Source: CAIKZZ01 sp035524495
GTDB taxonomy: Bacteria; Pseudomonadota; Gammaproteobacteria; Steroidobacterales; Steroidobacteraceae
Assembly: GCA_035524495.1 (NCBI GenBank)
Contig: DATKOR010000016.1
Span: 1 to 64,000, forward strand
Reading direction: 5' to 3'
Length of the DNA: 64,000 nucleotides
The position numbers and the translations under genes are program-made. Numbering within the stretch: position 1 is the stretch's first letter; every line of letters begins with the position of its first letter. Below, piece after piece: positions 9,614-18,587 of this stretch. The notes below the pieces were generated by a model, which was given only the letters and a program-made list of their open reading frames with translations, was not told the origin of the DNA and did not search any database.

Positions 9614-10498
9614 ATGAGCGACCCGCGCCGTCCTGGCCACCTGCCGACCGAGGAACGCGTCCGCGAGCACCCGACGAGCGGCTGGCTGGGGCTCTTGCTC
9701 GCGCTCGCGTTCGGCGTGCCGGGATTTCTCCTCGTCACGCGCGGCGAGCTGCCGGCGGTGCTGATGGTCGTGTTCGGACTCTTCCTGCTGAAGGGCCTGT
9801 TTACGCTGGAACCCAACCAGGCGGCGGTGCTGATCTTCTTCGGCGAGTACGCGGCGACCGTGCGCAAGGACGGATTCTTCTTCGTCAATCCGCTCTACGC
9901 GCGCCGCAAGGTCTCGCTGCGGGTGCGCAACTTCGCGACGCCGACGCTGAAGGTCAACGACCAGCGCGGCAACCCGATCGAGATCGCCGCCGTGATCACC
10001 TGGCGCGTCAGCGACACCGGCCAGGCGGTGTTCGACGTCGACAGCTTCGAGAGTTACACGCAGATCCAGAGCGAGATGGCGCTCCGGGAGGTCGCGGGCA
10101 GCCATCCGTACGAGTCGCTGACGCCGGGGGCCGTGAGCCTGCGCAGCCATTTCGCCGACATCTCGAAGCTGCTGACGGCGACCTTGCGCGAGCACCTCTC
10201 GGTCGCGGGCGTTGAGGTCGACGACGCACGCATCACGCACCTCGCCTACGCGGCCGAGATCGCCCACGTGATGCTGAGGCGCCAGCAGGCCGAGGCGGTC
10301 GTGCACGCGCGCGAGCGCATGGTCGAGGGCGCGCTCGGCATGATCTCCGGGGCGCTGGCGCGGATGGAGTCCGAGCACATCGGCGCGCTGGCGCCGAGCG
10401 AGCGCGCGAGCCTCGTGATCAACATGATGACGGTGCTGTTGTCCGAGAGCCCGGCACAGCCGGTGATCCAGCTCGCCGAGAACCGCCCGCACGCCTGA
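9614..10498 (+). CDS. SPFH / band 7 (stomatin-prohibitin) domain protein
   Basis: A 294-residue membrane protein: cytoplasmic N terminus, two closely spaced hydrophobic segments (about residues 21-62), then a band-7 domain starting at FTLEPNQAAVLIFFGEYAATV and ending with a coiled-coil-prone stretch AAEIAHVMLRRQQAEAVVHARERMVEGALGMI. Band-7 proteins form oligomeric membrane scaffolds that modulate protease access or lipid domains. It lies 24 bases after the DUF971 gene, probably co-transcribed, and ends 6 bases from the convergent cysteine-cluster gene. Confidence 0.88.
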   Translation: MSDPRRPGHLPTEERVREHPTSGWLGLLLALAFGVPGFLLVTRGELPAVLMVVFGLFLLKGLFTLEPNQAAVLIFFGEYAATVRKDGFFFVNPLYARRKVSLRVRNFATPTLKVNDQRGNPIEIAAVITWRVSDTGQAVFDVDSFESYTQIQSEMALREVAGSHPYESLTPGAVSLRSHFADISKLLTATLREHLSVAGVEVDDARITHLAYAAEIAHVMLRRQQAEAVVHARERMVEGALGMISGALARMESEHIGALAPSERASLVINMMTVLLSESPAQPVIQLAENRPHA

Positions 10499-10504
10499 GG
10501 CGCG

Positions 10505-10879
10505 TCACCCGCCCTGGAACGGAACGTACTCGTCGTCGCCCTGCTGCTCGCGCTCGAAGAGCAGGAACTCGTAGTAGCCGCAGCGCGGACCCGACGGGTA
10601 GCGGCGGCAGACGTTCGGCCGTGCCGCGTATACGGTGCAGCGGCGCTGCTCGCGGTCGAAGAACCGGCACACCGACTTGTAGACATGGTCCTTGTGGTGC
10701 CTCAGCACCTGCTCGCGGACGCCATCGTGCACGTGACGGTAGGTAAAGCGCCTGCGCGCCAGCGCGGGGGTGATCCCGAAATGCTTCGCGAGGCGCGCGA
10801 TGTCAAAGTCGCTGATCGGGATGCGCTCGTACGAGCAGCAGTAGCCCGGGCACTTTGAGCAGTCGTAGCGGATCTTCAT
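10505..10879 (-). CDS. YkgJ-type zinc/iron-chelating cysteine-cluster protein
   Basis: A 124-residue cytoplasmic protein with the YkgJ family cysteine pattern: CSKCPGYCC at residues 8-16, then CRFFDREQRRCTVYAARPNVCRRYP and a final Cys. The Cys arrangement is thought to bind Zn or an Fe-S cluster; the function is unknown. The middle contains an extra His/Lys-rich helix (HKDHVYKSV). The start is the ATG at 10879, directly before KIRYDCSKC. Confidence 0.88.
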   Translation of the reverse strand: MKIRYDCSKCPGYCCSYERIPISDFDIARLAKHFGITPALARRRFTYRHVHDGVREQVLRHHKDHVYKSVCRFFDREQRRCTVYAARPNVCRRYPSGPRCGYYEFLLFEREQQGDDEYVPFQGG

Positions 10880-11304
10880 GAACCCTCGGCAGACGGCGCG
10901 CTGGCCGCCGCTATTTGGCCGCCGTGGCCGCGGGTTGGCAAGGACGCGCCCGCGAAATCCCCGTCACGGCCGGACGGCGCGTTGGTCGCGGCGGGCGGCT
11001 CTCGAGCGGGCGCCTCTTGAGTGCAAGACCGCCGCGGAACGCTCAGCCGCCAGATCCGCGCGGGCGTTGCGCCTCGGCGCGAGCGCGCCGGATGTCAGGT
11101 GCGCGGGCATTGACGCGGCCCGAACCCGCCCTCCCACCCCGGGGCGCGCCGCGTCGTCTAGACGCGCCGCGGGCGAACCCGCCGGTGCGCGCGCTGCGCG
11201 AACTGAGCTCAGCCGCCGGCCAAGACGACAACGCCCCGTCTCCGGGGCGTTGCGGGGCGCACTGGGGTCGCGCGATGCGTCACGACCTCATCGTCGCCGG
11301 CAAT
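10880..11304. other. Intergenic region of 425 bases
   Basis: No convincing gene: open frames here have no conserved start or ribosome site and are GC-rich shadows. It must hold the promoter of the cysteine-cluster gene at its left end and, at 11229-11252, a strong hairpin that follows the PEP-CTERM gene. Nothing else recognisable was seen. Confidence 0.6.
11229..11252 (-). terminator. Rho-independent-type hairpin after the PEP-CTERM gene
   Basis: A perfect 10-bp stem (CAACGCCCCG / CGGGGCGTTG) with a 4-base loop lies about 50 bases beyond the stop of the PEP-CTERM gene. On the minus strand it is followed by TCGTCTTGG, only moderately T-rich, so termination efficiency is uncertain. Confidence 0.6.
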
Positions 11305-11856
11305 CTATGCCGGCGAGCCGCCGTTCTTGCGCCTGCGCCGCGCGATGCCCACGGCGGCGAGACCGAGCCCCAGCAGGCTGAGCGTCGCGGGCTCGGGAAC
11401 CTGCGTGACCGACCAGTTCGCCGCGACGAAGGGGACGTCGAAGGTCCCGGTCGTCGCAGTGAGCGCCAGGCCGACCGTCGGGTCGGTCAGGCTCTCCGCC
11501 GAGAACACGTTCGTGTAGTTAGGGTCGAGCGGGAAATTTGAGTCTGCGAAGATGAAGTTGTTCTGCAGTCCATCGAACGACACGATGGCACCGCCCGGCT
11601 GCGCATTGCCGAGCGCATCAACATACGAGGAGCCGAACAGGCTCCCGCTGCCGTTGAATGCCACGCCATCGACGCTGACGGCGATGTTCGAGAGGTTCGT
11701 GATCAGGTCGCCACTCGCGTTGCCGGAGAACGAGCCGGTCACGACGTCCCCGGTGGACGCGAACGTGTACTGAAAGTCATAGACCGTGCTGGCCTGCGCG
11801 GCGCAGCCCATGAGAAGTGCCGTCGCCAGTCCCAGGAGCCGGATTGCTGATTTCAT
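11305..11856 (-). CDS. PEP-CTERM sorting domain protein
   Basis: A 183-residue exported protein. It has a signal peptide (MKSAIRLLGLATALLMGCAAQAS), a beta-rich Gly/Ser/Asn-rich central part with no recognised domain, and a textbook C-terminal PEP-CTERM tail: VPEPATLSLLGLGLAAV followed by the basic RRRRKNG. Such proteins are processed by exosortase (EpsH/XrtA type) and usually associate with exopolysaccharide export; no exosortase is in this window. The start at 11856 is chosen to put the signal peptide at the N terminus; an upstream in-frame start at 11979 adds an implausible basic leader. Confidence 0.88.
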   Translation of the reverse strand: MKSAIRLLGLATALLMGCAAQASTVYDFQYTFASTGDVVTGSFSGNASGDLITNLSNIAVSVDGVAFNGSGSLFGSSYVDALGNAQPGGAIVSFDGLQNNFIFADSNFPLDPNYTNVFSAESLTDPTVGLALTATTGTFDVPFVAANWSVTQVPEPATLSLLGLGLAAVGIARRRRKNGGSPA

Positions 11857-12239
11857 AGGGGTGCCATGGGTGGGAGGAAGACGCTCGCTCATCGCCGAGA
11901 TGACACACGAATTTCTGCACGTTCCATGCCGTCGCGCCGCGCGCTTCAGCGAGTCAATCAGTTGCGCCCGATTCCTCACGCGGCCCGACGGTCCAGCGGC
12001 GAGAACTGTAAGGAATTCCGACCGGCACCGTCCGCGCCTCGGCCTCGTGATTTTCCATAACGCGTGACCGCAGGACGCGCCGGGCGCGCTCAGGACCGGT
12101 GGGTGTCGACTGCCGAATCACGGCCGTCGCAGGGCGCTCCGAGTACCATCAGGCAGGCGTCGGACGTAAACGCGCTCGCCAAGCGCCGTGGTCGGCGCGC
12201 GCTCAGCAGTGCAGGGAACGCCCCGCCGGGGCCGCGCCC
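11857..12239. other. Intergenic region of 383 bases
   Basis: It contains the upstream region of the PEP-CTERM gene (right-hand side of that gene) and the 3' side of cysK. A small GCCCC/GGGGC hairpin at 12220-12232 lies just past the cysK stop but lacks a convincing T-run. No gene with a plausible start, ribosome site or conserved product was seen. Confidence 0.5.
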
Positions 12240-13193
12240 CTAGGGCAGAGCCGGATCGGGATCAGAGCCCTCGGGCACGCCTTCGAAGAGCGCGGTCGAG
12301 AGGTAGCGTTCTCCGGTATCCGGGAGCACCGCGAGGATCACGCTCCCCTCCGGCGCCTTCTCGGCAACCTTGAGCGCCGCGGCGGCGGTCCCTCCCGAAG
12401 AAATGCCGACGAACAGCCCCTCCTTCTGCGCAAGGAGCTTCGCGGTCGCGATCGCCTCGTCGTCGGTGACCGGAACGTTCTCGTCATAGATCGTGCGATC
12501 GAGCACGGCCGGCACGAAGTCCGGCGTCCAGCCCTGGATCTTGTGCGGCTTGAACTCGGCGCCGGCGAGGAGCCGCGCGCCGGCGGGCTCGGTCGCAATC
12601 ACCTTGAGGTCGGGACGCGCGCGCTTGAGCACCTGCCCTGCCCCGGTCATCGTGCCGCCGGTGCCCCAGCCGCTCACGAAGTAGTCGAGGCGCTTGCCCG
12701 CGAAGTCGAGCAGGATCTCGGGGCCGGTCGTCTGGCGGTGATAGGCGGGATTGGCCTCGTTCTCGAACTGCCGTGCGAGGAACCAGCCGTGCTTGTCGGC
12801 GAGTTCCTTGGCCTTCTTCACCATGCCGGTGCCGCGTTCGGCGGCGGGCGTCAGGATCACCTTGGCGCCGAACGCGCGGATGATCTTGCGCCGCTCGATC
12901 GAAAAGCTCTCCGCCATGACCGCGACGAACGGATAGCCCTTCGCCGCGGCCACGAGCGCGAGCGCGATGCCGGTGTTGCCGCTCGTGGCCTCGACGATCG
13001 TCTGGCCGGGCTTTAGGAGCCCGCGCCGCTCGGCGTCCTCGATGATGCCGATCGCGAGGCGGTCCTTGACCGAGCCGCCGGGGTTGAAGTACTCGACCTT
13101 GGTGTAGAGGGTCACGTGCTTCGGGGCGAGACGGTTGATGCGCACGATCGGCGTACGGCCGATCGTCTCGAGAATGCTGTTGTAGATGGCCAT
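12240..13193 (-). CDS. cysK: Cysteine synthase A (O-acylserine sulfhydrylase)
   Basis: A 317-residue PLP enzyme making cysteine from sulfide and an O-acylserine. The PLP lysine is in FNPGGSVKDR, the phosphate loop motif is EATSGNTGIALA, and GTGGTMTGAG plus VGISSGGTAAAAL complete the CysK signature. The start at 13193 follows standard CysK N termini (AIYNSILETIGRTPIVR). It is divergent, across 145 bases, from a MetX-family acyltransferase that may supply its acylated serine substrate. A CysM-like activity cannot be ruled out from sequence alone. Confidence 0.93.
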   Translation of the reverse strand: MAIYNSILETIGRTPIVRINRLAPKHVTLYTKVEYFNPGGSVKDRLAIGIIEDAERRGLLKPGQTIVEATSGNTGIALALVAAAKGYPFVAVMAESFSIERRKIIRAFGAKVILTPAAERGTGMVKKAKELADKHGWFLARQFENEANPAYHRQTTGPEILLDFAGKRLDYFVSGWGTGGTMTGAGQVLKRARPDLKVIATEPAGARLLAGAEFKPHKIQGWTPDFVPAVLDRTIYDENVPVTDDEAIATAKLLAQKEGLFVGISSGGTAAAALKVAEKAPEGSVILAVLPDTGERYLSTALFEGVPEGSDPDPALP

Positions 13194-13338
13194 GACGGGG
13201 TGCCCTGGGTTTCCGGGAGGCCGAAGAGTGTAGGCCTTGGCCCCCGCCGTTGAGGAGGTCCGTTGGTTCGGGGGCCATAACGATCGGTTCTGGCCGGGCC
13301 ATGGCCGGGAAGCGGTCGATGGGCGGAAAATCGGTGCC

Positions 13339-14532
13339 ATGAGCGCCTTTCCCCCCGAAGCCCCGTCGGCCGCGCGCCGCATCAAGCTGCCGAGCCCGTT
13401 CCGGCTGCAGGCCGGGGGCATGCTCGTCGACGCCGAGGTCGCGGTCGAGACCTACGGGAGGCTGGCCCCGGCACGCGACAACGCGGTGCTGCTCTTCACG
13501 GGGCTGTCGGCCTCGGCGCACGCCCGCTCGCATCCCGGCGACCCGTCGCCCGGCTGGTGGGAGGCGATGATCGGGCCCGGCAAGGCGCTCGACACCGACC
13601 GGCTCTACGTGATCTCGGTGAACTCCCTCGGCAGCTGCTTCGGCTCGACGGGGCCCGCCTCCATCAACCCCGCGACCGGCCAGCCGTATGCCGGCGAGTT
13701 CCCGGAGCTGCGCGTCGAGGACATCGCGCGCGCGAGCCAGGCAGCGGTCGATGCGCTTGGCATCCGCCAGCTCGCGGCCGTGATCGGCTCATCGCTCGGC
13801 GGCATGACGGTGCTGGCGCACGCAGTGTGCTTCCCGGGCAAGGCCCGCGCGCTCGTGTCGATCTCGGGCGCACTCGCGGCAATGGCGTCGGCGATCGCGA
13901 CGCGCAGCCTGCAGCGCGAGATCGTCGGCTCCATGCTGAAGAGCGGCGCGCCACGCCCGGCGGTCGAGCAGGCCATGCGCTGGGCGCGCAAGATCGGGAT
14001 CCTGTCATACGTCGGCAGCGCGCTCCTCGAGAAGCGTTTCGCGCGCCACCAGAGCGAACCGTTCTCCGGCCACCCGTCCGGCACCGACTTCGAGGTCGAG
14101 AGCTGGCTCGAGCACAACGCGCAGAAATTCGTGCGCCAGTTCGACCCGTGGTCGTACTGGAGCATCTCGCGGGCGATGGATCTGTTTGACTTCGGCTCGC
14201 ACGGCGCGACGTCCGAGGGCGACGAGGTCGTGCACGACCACGCCCCGTCCGATGTCGCGCGCGCCGCCTCGTTCATCCGCGTCGAGCGCGCCCTCGTCGT
14301 CGGCGTCGAGGAGGACCTGCTGTTCCCGGTCGAGCAGCAGCGCGCCGTCGCCTCGGTGCTGCGGACGGCCGGCATCGACACCGAGTACGTCGAGTTGAGC
14401 TCGGCGTACGGCCACGATGCGTTCCTGACCGAGGAGCGGCTGTTCGGGCCGCTGCTGGCGCGCTTCCTGCGCGACCCGGGCGCAGCAGGCGCGCCGCGCG
14501 CCGCGCGCGATCACGACGCCCTGTCGCGCTAG
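13339..14532 (+). CDS. metX: MetX-family acyltransferase: homoserine or serine O-succinyl/acetyltransferase
   Basis: A 397-residue alpha/beta-hydrolase of the MetX family, which transfers an acyl group from CoA to the hydroxyl of homoserine (methionine pathway) or, in some Xanthomonadales-type members, of serine (cysteine pathway). The nucleophile elbow is IGSSLGGM near residue 157; the acid is the Asp in VGVEEDLLFP and the His is in AYGHDAFL near the C terminus. FTGLSASAHARSH replaces the more usual FHALTGDSH segment near the oxyanion hole. It is head-to-head with cysK, which favours a serine acyltransferase (SST) role. No CysE is seen in the window. The start at 13339 is the first Met with a plausible distance from cysK. 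Confidence 0.85.
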   Translation: MSAFPPEAPSAARRIKLPSPFRLQAGGMLVDAEVAVETYGRLAPARDNAVLLFTGLSASAHARSHPGDPSPGWWEAMIGPGKALDTDRLYVISVNSLGSCFGSTGPASINPATGQPYAGEFPELRVEDIARASQAAVDALGIRQLAAVIGSSLGGMTVLAHAVCFPGKARALVSISGALAAMASAIATRSLQREIVGSMLKSGAPRPAVEQAMRWARKIGILSYVGSALLEKRFARHQSEPFSGHPSGTDFEVESWLEHNAQKFVRQFDPWSYWSISRAMDLFDFGSHGATSEGDEVVHDHAPSDVARAASFIRVERALVVGVEEDLLFPVEQQRAVASVLRTAGIDTEYVELSSAYGHDAFLTEERLFGPLLARFLRDPGAAGAPRAARDHDALSR

Positions 14533-15534
14533 CTACACCGGCCCGCGTCGGCCGGCGCCGAGCCCCAGGAACCGCCAGATCTCGTCGGTGGCGTCGAGTT
14601 CCTGGCTCACGCGCCCGATCAGCCACTTGCGCGCGTAGCGCAGCCCCCCCGGCCACGCGTGGCCGCCGCCGTCGATCTCGTAGAGCACGATGCGCGCATC
14701 GTCGACGCACCCGGTGGCCCGACGCACGACGAGCGCCGTGCCATCGCCGGCGACGCGATCGAGCGGCGGCTCGTCGTCGACGTCCTTGCAGTGCGCTGCC
14801 CCGCGAAACATCGCGAACGTCGCGAGCGCCCCGATCACGCTGCCGCGCCGCGACCCGAGCACGTTGACCGCGCCGCCCGCGAAGGGCACGAGCGGGTCCT
14901 CGGTGCCGTCGATCAGCGCGAGCGGCCGCGGTGCCGACGGCCGGCAGCGCGGTGCCAGGTCGGCGCCGAGGCTCGCGGCGACGGCGACGAAACCATGGAA
15001 CAGGTCGGAGGCATCGCAGGCGAGCCTCAGCGTCATCATGCCGCCGTTCGAGATCCCGGTGACGAAGATCCGCTCGCGGTCGAGCGGGTAGCGGCGGCTG
15101 ATCGCATCGACCAGCGCCCGGAGGAAGCCGACGTCGTCGACCGACTCCTCGACGCTCTTCGACTTCAAGTCGCGGCGGCCGTCGTTCCAGCCGTGGCCGA
15201 CGCCGTCGGGGTACGCGACGAGCACGCCATCCTCGTCGGCGCGGCGGTTGAGGCCGCGGAGGGTCAGCGACTCCATGCTGGCGCCGCCGCCCCCGCCGCC
15301 GTGCAGCACCACGAGCAGCGGCGCCGCGGCCGGCAGGCGCGCCGGCACGTAAAGCCGATAGGTGCGTTCGCGCCCGCCGAATGCGAGCGCCTCGCAACGC
15401 GCCTCGGGGCTCTTCGCCCCGCGGTCGGAGCACGCGGGCCCGGCGTGCGCGGCGAGCGCCAGCGCGCCGAGAGCGAACGCCAGGGCGCGCGGTGCGAGCC
15501 ACGGCGCGCGGCGGTACAATTTCCCGGTTTTCAC
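14533..15534 (-). CDS. Exported PHB-depolymerase/LpqC-type esterase (CE1 family)
   Basis: A roughly 333-residue secreted alpha/beta-hydrolase. A signal peptide (APWLAPRALAFALGALALAA region) precedes LLVVLHGGGGGGASM (oxyanion-hole glycine run), the nucleophile GISNGGMM, the acid in LIDGTEDPLVPF and the catalytic His in GGGHAWPGG. This is the pattern of polyhydroxybutyrate depolymerase / feruloyl-esterase-like enzymes; the true ester substrate is unknown. The start is uncertain: GTG at 15534 has a GGGGGAG ribosome site at good distance, while TTG at 15519 would give a shorter leader. The stop abuts the metX stop (convergent). Confidence 0.82.
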   Translation of the reverse strand: MKTGKLYRRAPWLAPRALAFALGALALAAHAGPACSDRGAKSPEARCEALAFGGRERTYRLYVPARLPAAAPLLVVLHGGGGGGASMESLTLRGLNRRADEDGVLVAYPDGVGHGWNDGRRDLKSKSVEESVDDVGFLRALVDAISRRYPLDRERIFVTGISNGGMMTLRLACDASDLFHGFVAVAASLGADLAPRCRPSAPRPLALIDGTEDPLVPFAGGAVNVLGSRRGSVIGALATFAMFRGAAHCKDVDDEPPLDRVAGDGTALVVRRATGCVDDARIVLYEIDGGGHAWPGGLRYARKWLIGRVSQELDATDEIWRFLGLGAGRRGPV

Positions 15535-15549
15535 TCCGAAAGCTCCCCC

Positions 15550-16320
15550 ATGGCCGGACCCAGGCAAGAGCGCGCCGCACCCGAAACCGTTGACTTCGGC
15601 TACCAGCAGGTCGCGGCCGGCGACAAGGCCGGGCGGGTCCGGGCGGTCTTCGACTCGGTCGCAAACCGCTACGACCTGATGAACGACCTGATGTCGCTCG
15701 GCGTTCACCGGCTCTGGAAGCGCTTCCTGTTGTCGCAGACGGGTCTCAAGGCGGGGCAGCGCGCGCTCGATGTCGCCGGTGGCACCGGTGACATCGCGCT
15801 CGGCCTCGCGCGCCAGGTCGGGCGTCGCGGGCTCGTCGTGCTCTCCGACATCAACGCCTCGATGCTCGCGCACGGCCGCGACCGGCTCATCGACGCAGGC
15901 GTCGTCGCCGAGGCCGCCTACGTGCGCGCCGACGCGGAGCAGCTGCCGTTTCGCGACGCGTCCTTCGACTGCGTGACGATCGCCTTCGGCCTGCGAAACG
16001 TCACCGACAAGGCGGCGGCGCTCCAGTCGATGCACCGGGTGCTGAAGCCCGGCGGGCAGCTGCTCGTGCTCGAGTTCTCGAGACCGGTCGCACCGGGCCT
16101 CGGCCCGGTCTACGACGCGTACTCGTTCGCGGTGCTGCCGGCGCTCGGACGCCTGATCGCGCGGGACGCGGCGAGCTACCGGTATCTCGCCGAGTCGATC
16201 CGGATGTTCCCGGACCAGGCGACGCTGCTTGCGATGATGCAGGAGGCCGGCTTCGACGCCTGTCGCCATCACAACCTGACGGGCGGCATCGTGGCGCTGC
16301 ACCGCGGCTGGCGCTACTGA
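15550..16320 (+). CDS. ubiE: Ubiquinone/menaquinone biosynthesis C-methyltransferase UbiE
   Basis: A 256-residue SAM-dependent methyltransferase acting on the quinone ring. FDSVANRYDLMNDLMSLGVHRLWK is the UbiE N-terminal signature, LDVAGGTGDIALGLA is the SAM-binding loop, and FGLRNVTDKAAAL plus EFSRPVAP complete the family motifs. Its stop shares a base with the ubiJ ATG, so ubiE, ubiJ and ubiB are translationally coupled. A TACAAT box at 15515-15520 could be the -10 of the operon. Confidence 0.96.
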   Translation: MAGPRQERAAPETVDFGYQQVAAGDKAGRVRAVFDSVANRYDLMNDLMSLGVHRLWKRFLLSQTGLKAGQRALDVAGGTGDIALGLARQVGRRGLVVLSDINASMLAHGRDRLIDAGVVAEAAYVRADAEQLPFRDASFDCVTIAFGLRNVTDKAAALQSMHRVLKPGGQLLVLEFSRPVAPGLGPVYDAYSFAVLPALGRLIARDAASYRYLAESIRMFPDQATLLAMMQEAGFDACRHHNLTGGIVALHRGWRY

Positions 16321-16946
16321 TGAACGCGACGCCGCTGCTCGCGCCGTTCGAGACGCTGATCAACCGCAACCTCGCGGCCTCGACGCCGGCGCGCGCCGAG
16401 CTCGTGCGCCTCGCCGGCCGCTCGTTCGCGATCGAGGTCGGCACCGCGGTCGGCGGGCGGCTGCTGCGCGTGCGGCTTGCGGCGCGCGCCGAAGGGCTCG
16501 TGGTCACGAGCGACGAGGAACCGGCCGACGCCAGCGTCAGCGGCACGCCGCTCGGCCTCGCCGCACTGCTCGCCGGGCGGCGCGCCGGCCGCGTGAGTGC
16601 CGCGGGTGTCACGGTCTCGGGCGATGCCGAGGTCGCCTCGGCCTTCGAGCAGCTGCTCAAGAACGCGCGCCCCGACGCCGAGGAGGAGCTCGCGCGCCTG
16701 ATCGGCGACGCGCCCGCCTACTACGCCGCGCGCGCAGCGCGCGGCGCGCTCGAGTGGGGCAGGAAGGCGCTCGCCTCGCTCAACCGCAACGTCGGGGAGT
16801 ACCTGACCGAGGAGGGTCGGGACCTCGTGCCGCGCGCCGAACTCGATGCCCACCACGCCGAGGTCGACCGGGTCCGCGAGGACGTCGACCGCGCCGCGGC
16901 GCGGCTCGCGCTCGCGGCCGAGCGCCTCGCGCGCCTAGGCCGCTGA
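16320..16946 (+). CDS. ubiJ: Ubiquinone biosynthesis accessory factor UbiJ (SCP2 domain)
   Basis: A 208-residue protein with an SCP2-like lipid-binding domain (about residues 30-120; ASVSGTPLGLAALLAGRRAG and VTVSGDAEVASAFEQLLK are typical) and a C-terminal coiled-coil (VDRVREDVDRAAARLALAAERL). UbiJ organises the soluble ubiquinone-biosynthesis complex and presents the lipid intermediate. Position between ubiE and ubiB is the standard gammaproteobacterial order. Confidence 0.92.
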   Translation: MNATPLLAPFETLINRNLAASTPARAELVRLAGRSFAIEVGTAVGGRLLRVRLAARAEGLVVTSDEEPADASVSGTPLGLAALLAGRRAGRVSAAGVTVSGDAEVASAFEQLLKNARPDAEEELARLIGDAPAYYAARAARGALEWGRKALASLNRNVGEYLTEEGRDLVPRAELDAHHAEVDRVREDVDRAAARLALAAERLARLGR

Positions 16947-16952
16947 GCCGTG

Positions 16953-18587
16953 ATGAGCCTCAAGGTCGCGGCGCGCCTCCTCGAGATCCAGCGGGTACTG
17001 GTGCGCCACGGGCTCGATGAGTTCGTGACCGCGACGCACCTCTACCGGCCGCTTCGCTTCCTCTACTACCTGCAGCCCTCGACCTGGTTCGAGCGTCGCC
17101 GCGGTGCCTCGCGCGGCGAGCGCCTGCGGCTCGCGCTCGAGGAGCTCGGGCCCATCTTCATCAAGTTCGGCCAGGCGGTCTCGACGCGCCGCGACCTGCT
17201 GCCGCCGGACATCGCCGACGAGCTCGCCAAGCTCCAGGACCGGGTTGCGCCGTTCCCGGGGGAGGAGGCGCGCGCAGCGATCGAGCGCTCGCTCGGCCGT
17301 CCGGTCGGCGAGGTGTTCGGCAGCTTCGAGACCACGCCGCTCGCCGCCGCCTCGATCGCGCAGGTGCACACGGCGACGCTGAAGGACGGCCGCGAGGTCA
17401 TCGTCAAGGTGCTCAGGCCCAGGATGCACGCGGTGATCCGCCGCGACCTCGAGGTACTCTACGCGCTCGCACGCCTCGCGTTGCGCTACGTCAGGGACGC
17501 CTCGCGGCTGCGCCCGCTCGAGATCGTCGCCGAGTACGACAAGACGATCATGGACGAGCTCGACCTGATGCGCGAGGCAGCGAACGCCGCGCAGCTGAAG
17601 CGCAACTTCGCGGGCTCCCCGCTCCTGTACGTTCCGGAGGTGCACTTCGAGCTCTGCCGCGCGGACGTGCTCGTCATGGAACGGATCCGCGGCGTGCAGA
17701 TCTCGGACATCGCGCGGCTCCGCGAGCTCAAGGTCGACATCGAGCGCCTCGCCGAGAACGGCGTGACGATCTTCTTCACGCAGCTCCTCAAGCACAACTT
17801 CTTCCACGCCGACATGCACCCCGGCAACATCTTCGTGCTGACCGAGGACCCCGCGCGACCGCGCTACGCGGCGGTCGACTTCGGCATCGTCGGCACGCTC
17901 GACCCCAGGGATCTCGAGTACCTCGCGGGCAATTTCCTCGCGTTCTTCGACCGCGACTACCGGCGCGTCGCCGAGCTGCACGTCGAGAGCGGCTGGGTGC
18001 CGGCCGGCACGCGCGTCGACGAGCTCGAGGCCGCCGTGCGCACCGTCTGCGAGCCGATCTTCCAGAAGCCGCTGTCGGAGATCTCCTTCGGCGTCGTGCT
18101 GCTGCGGCTGTTCGAGACCGCGCGGCGCTTTCGCATGGAGGTGCAGCCGCAGCTCGTGCTGCTGCAAAAGACGCTGCTCAACATCGAGGGCCTCGGGCGC
18201 CAGCTTTATCCCGAGCTCGACCTGTGGAAGACCGCGCAGCCGCTGCTGCGCGGCTGGTACCGCGAACGCATGCACCCGCGCACGCTCCTCAAGGAAGCGC
18301 GCCGCCACTTACCGGAATTCATCGCGGCGCTGAGGGCCACGCCGCCGCTCGTGCGCCGGCTGCTGCACGAGGCCGAGACGCGTCGCACGCTGTGGCCTAG
18401 CGAGTCGGCGGAACATCGCCGCCTGGTCGCGGAGCTGCGCGCCGGCGCGCGGCGCCGCGACCGAACGCTGGTGGCGGTCGCGGTGCTCGGGTCCGGCGTG
18501 CTCTGGCTCGCCCTCGGCGCGACCCCGGCGCTGCCCGGCATCGCGTTCGTCGCCGCCGCAATCGCCTACCTCGTCGCGCGACGCTAG
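16953..18587 (+). CDS. ubiB: UbiB, atypical kinase/ATPase of ubiquinone biosynthesis
   Basis: A 544-residue ADCK/UbiB protein. KxGQ-type motif FIKFGQAVSTRRDLLPPDI, Ala-rich loop PLAAASIAQVH, the Lys of VIVKVLRP, FFHADMHPGN catalytic loop and DFGIVG metal-binding motif are all present, followed by two C-terminal membrane helices (about residues 497-541). It is thought to drive extraction of hydrophobic quinone intermediates from the membrane. GTG at 16950 immediately precedes the ATG at 16953; either may be used. Confidence 0.95.
   Translation: MSLKVAARLLEIQRVLVRHGLDEFVTATHLYRPLRFLYYLQPSTWFERRRGASRGERLRLALEELGPIFIKFGQAVSTRRDLLPPDIADELAKLQDRVAPFPGEEARAAIERSLGRPVGEVFGSFETTPLAAASIAQVHTATLKDGREVIVKVLRPRMHAVIRRDLEVLYALARLALRYVRDASRLRPLEIVAEYDKTIMDELDLMREAANAAQLKRNFAGSPLLYVPEVHFELCRADVLVMERIRGVQISDIARLRELKVDIERLAENGVTIFFTQLLKHNFFHADMHPGNIFVLTEDPARPRYAAVDFGIVGTLDPRDLEYLAGNFLAFFDRDYRRVAELHVESGWVPAGTRVDELEAAVRTVCEPIFQKPLSEISFGVVLLRLFETARRFRMEVQPQLVLLQKTLLNIEGLGRQLYPELDLWKTAQPLLRGWYRERMHPRTLLKEARRHLPEFIAALRATPPLVRRLLHEAETRRTLWPSESAEHRRLVAELRAGARRRDRTLVAVAVLGSGVLWLALGATPALPGIAFVAAAIAYLVARR

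Noticed and set aside
8126..10492. A 788-codon minus-strand frame extending the beta-barrel gene upstream
   Set aside because: The extension runs antisense to the DUF971 and SPFH genes. The signal peptide at 9103 marks the real start.
11857..12239. Sigma-54-type site upstream of the PEP-CTERM gene
   Set aside because: A TGG..TGC pairing was seen but its spacing does not match the -24/-12 consensus.
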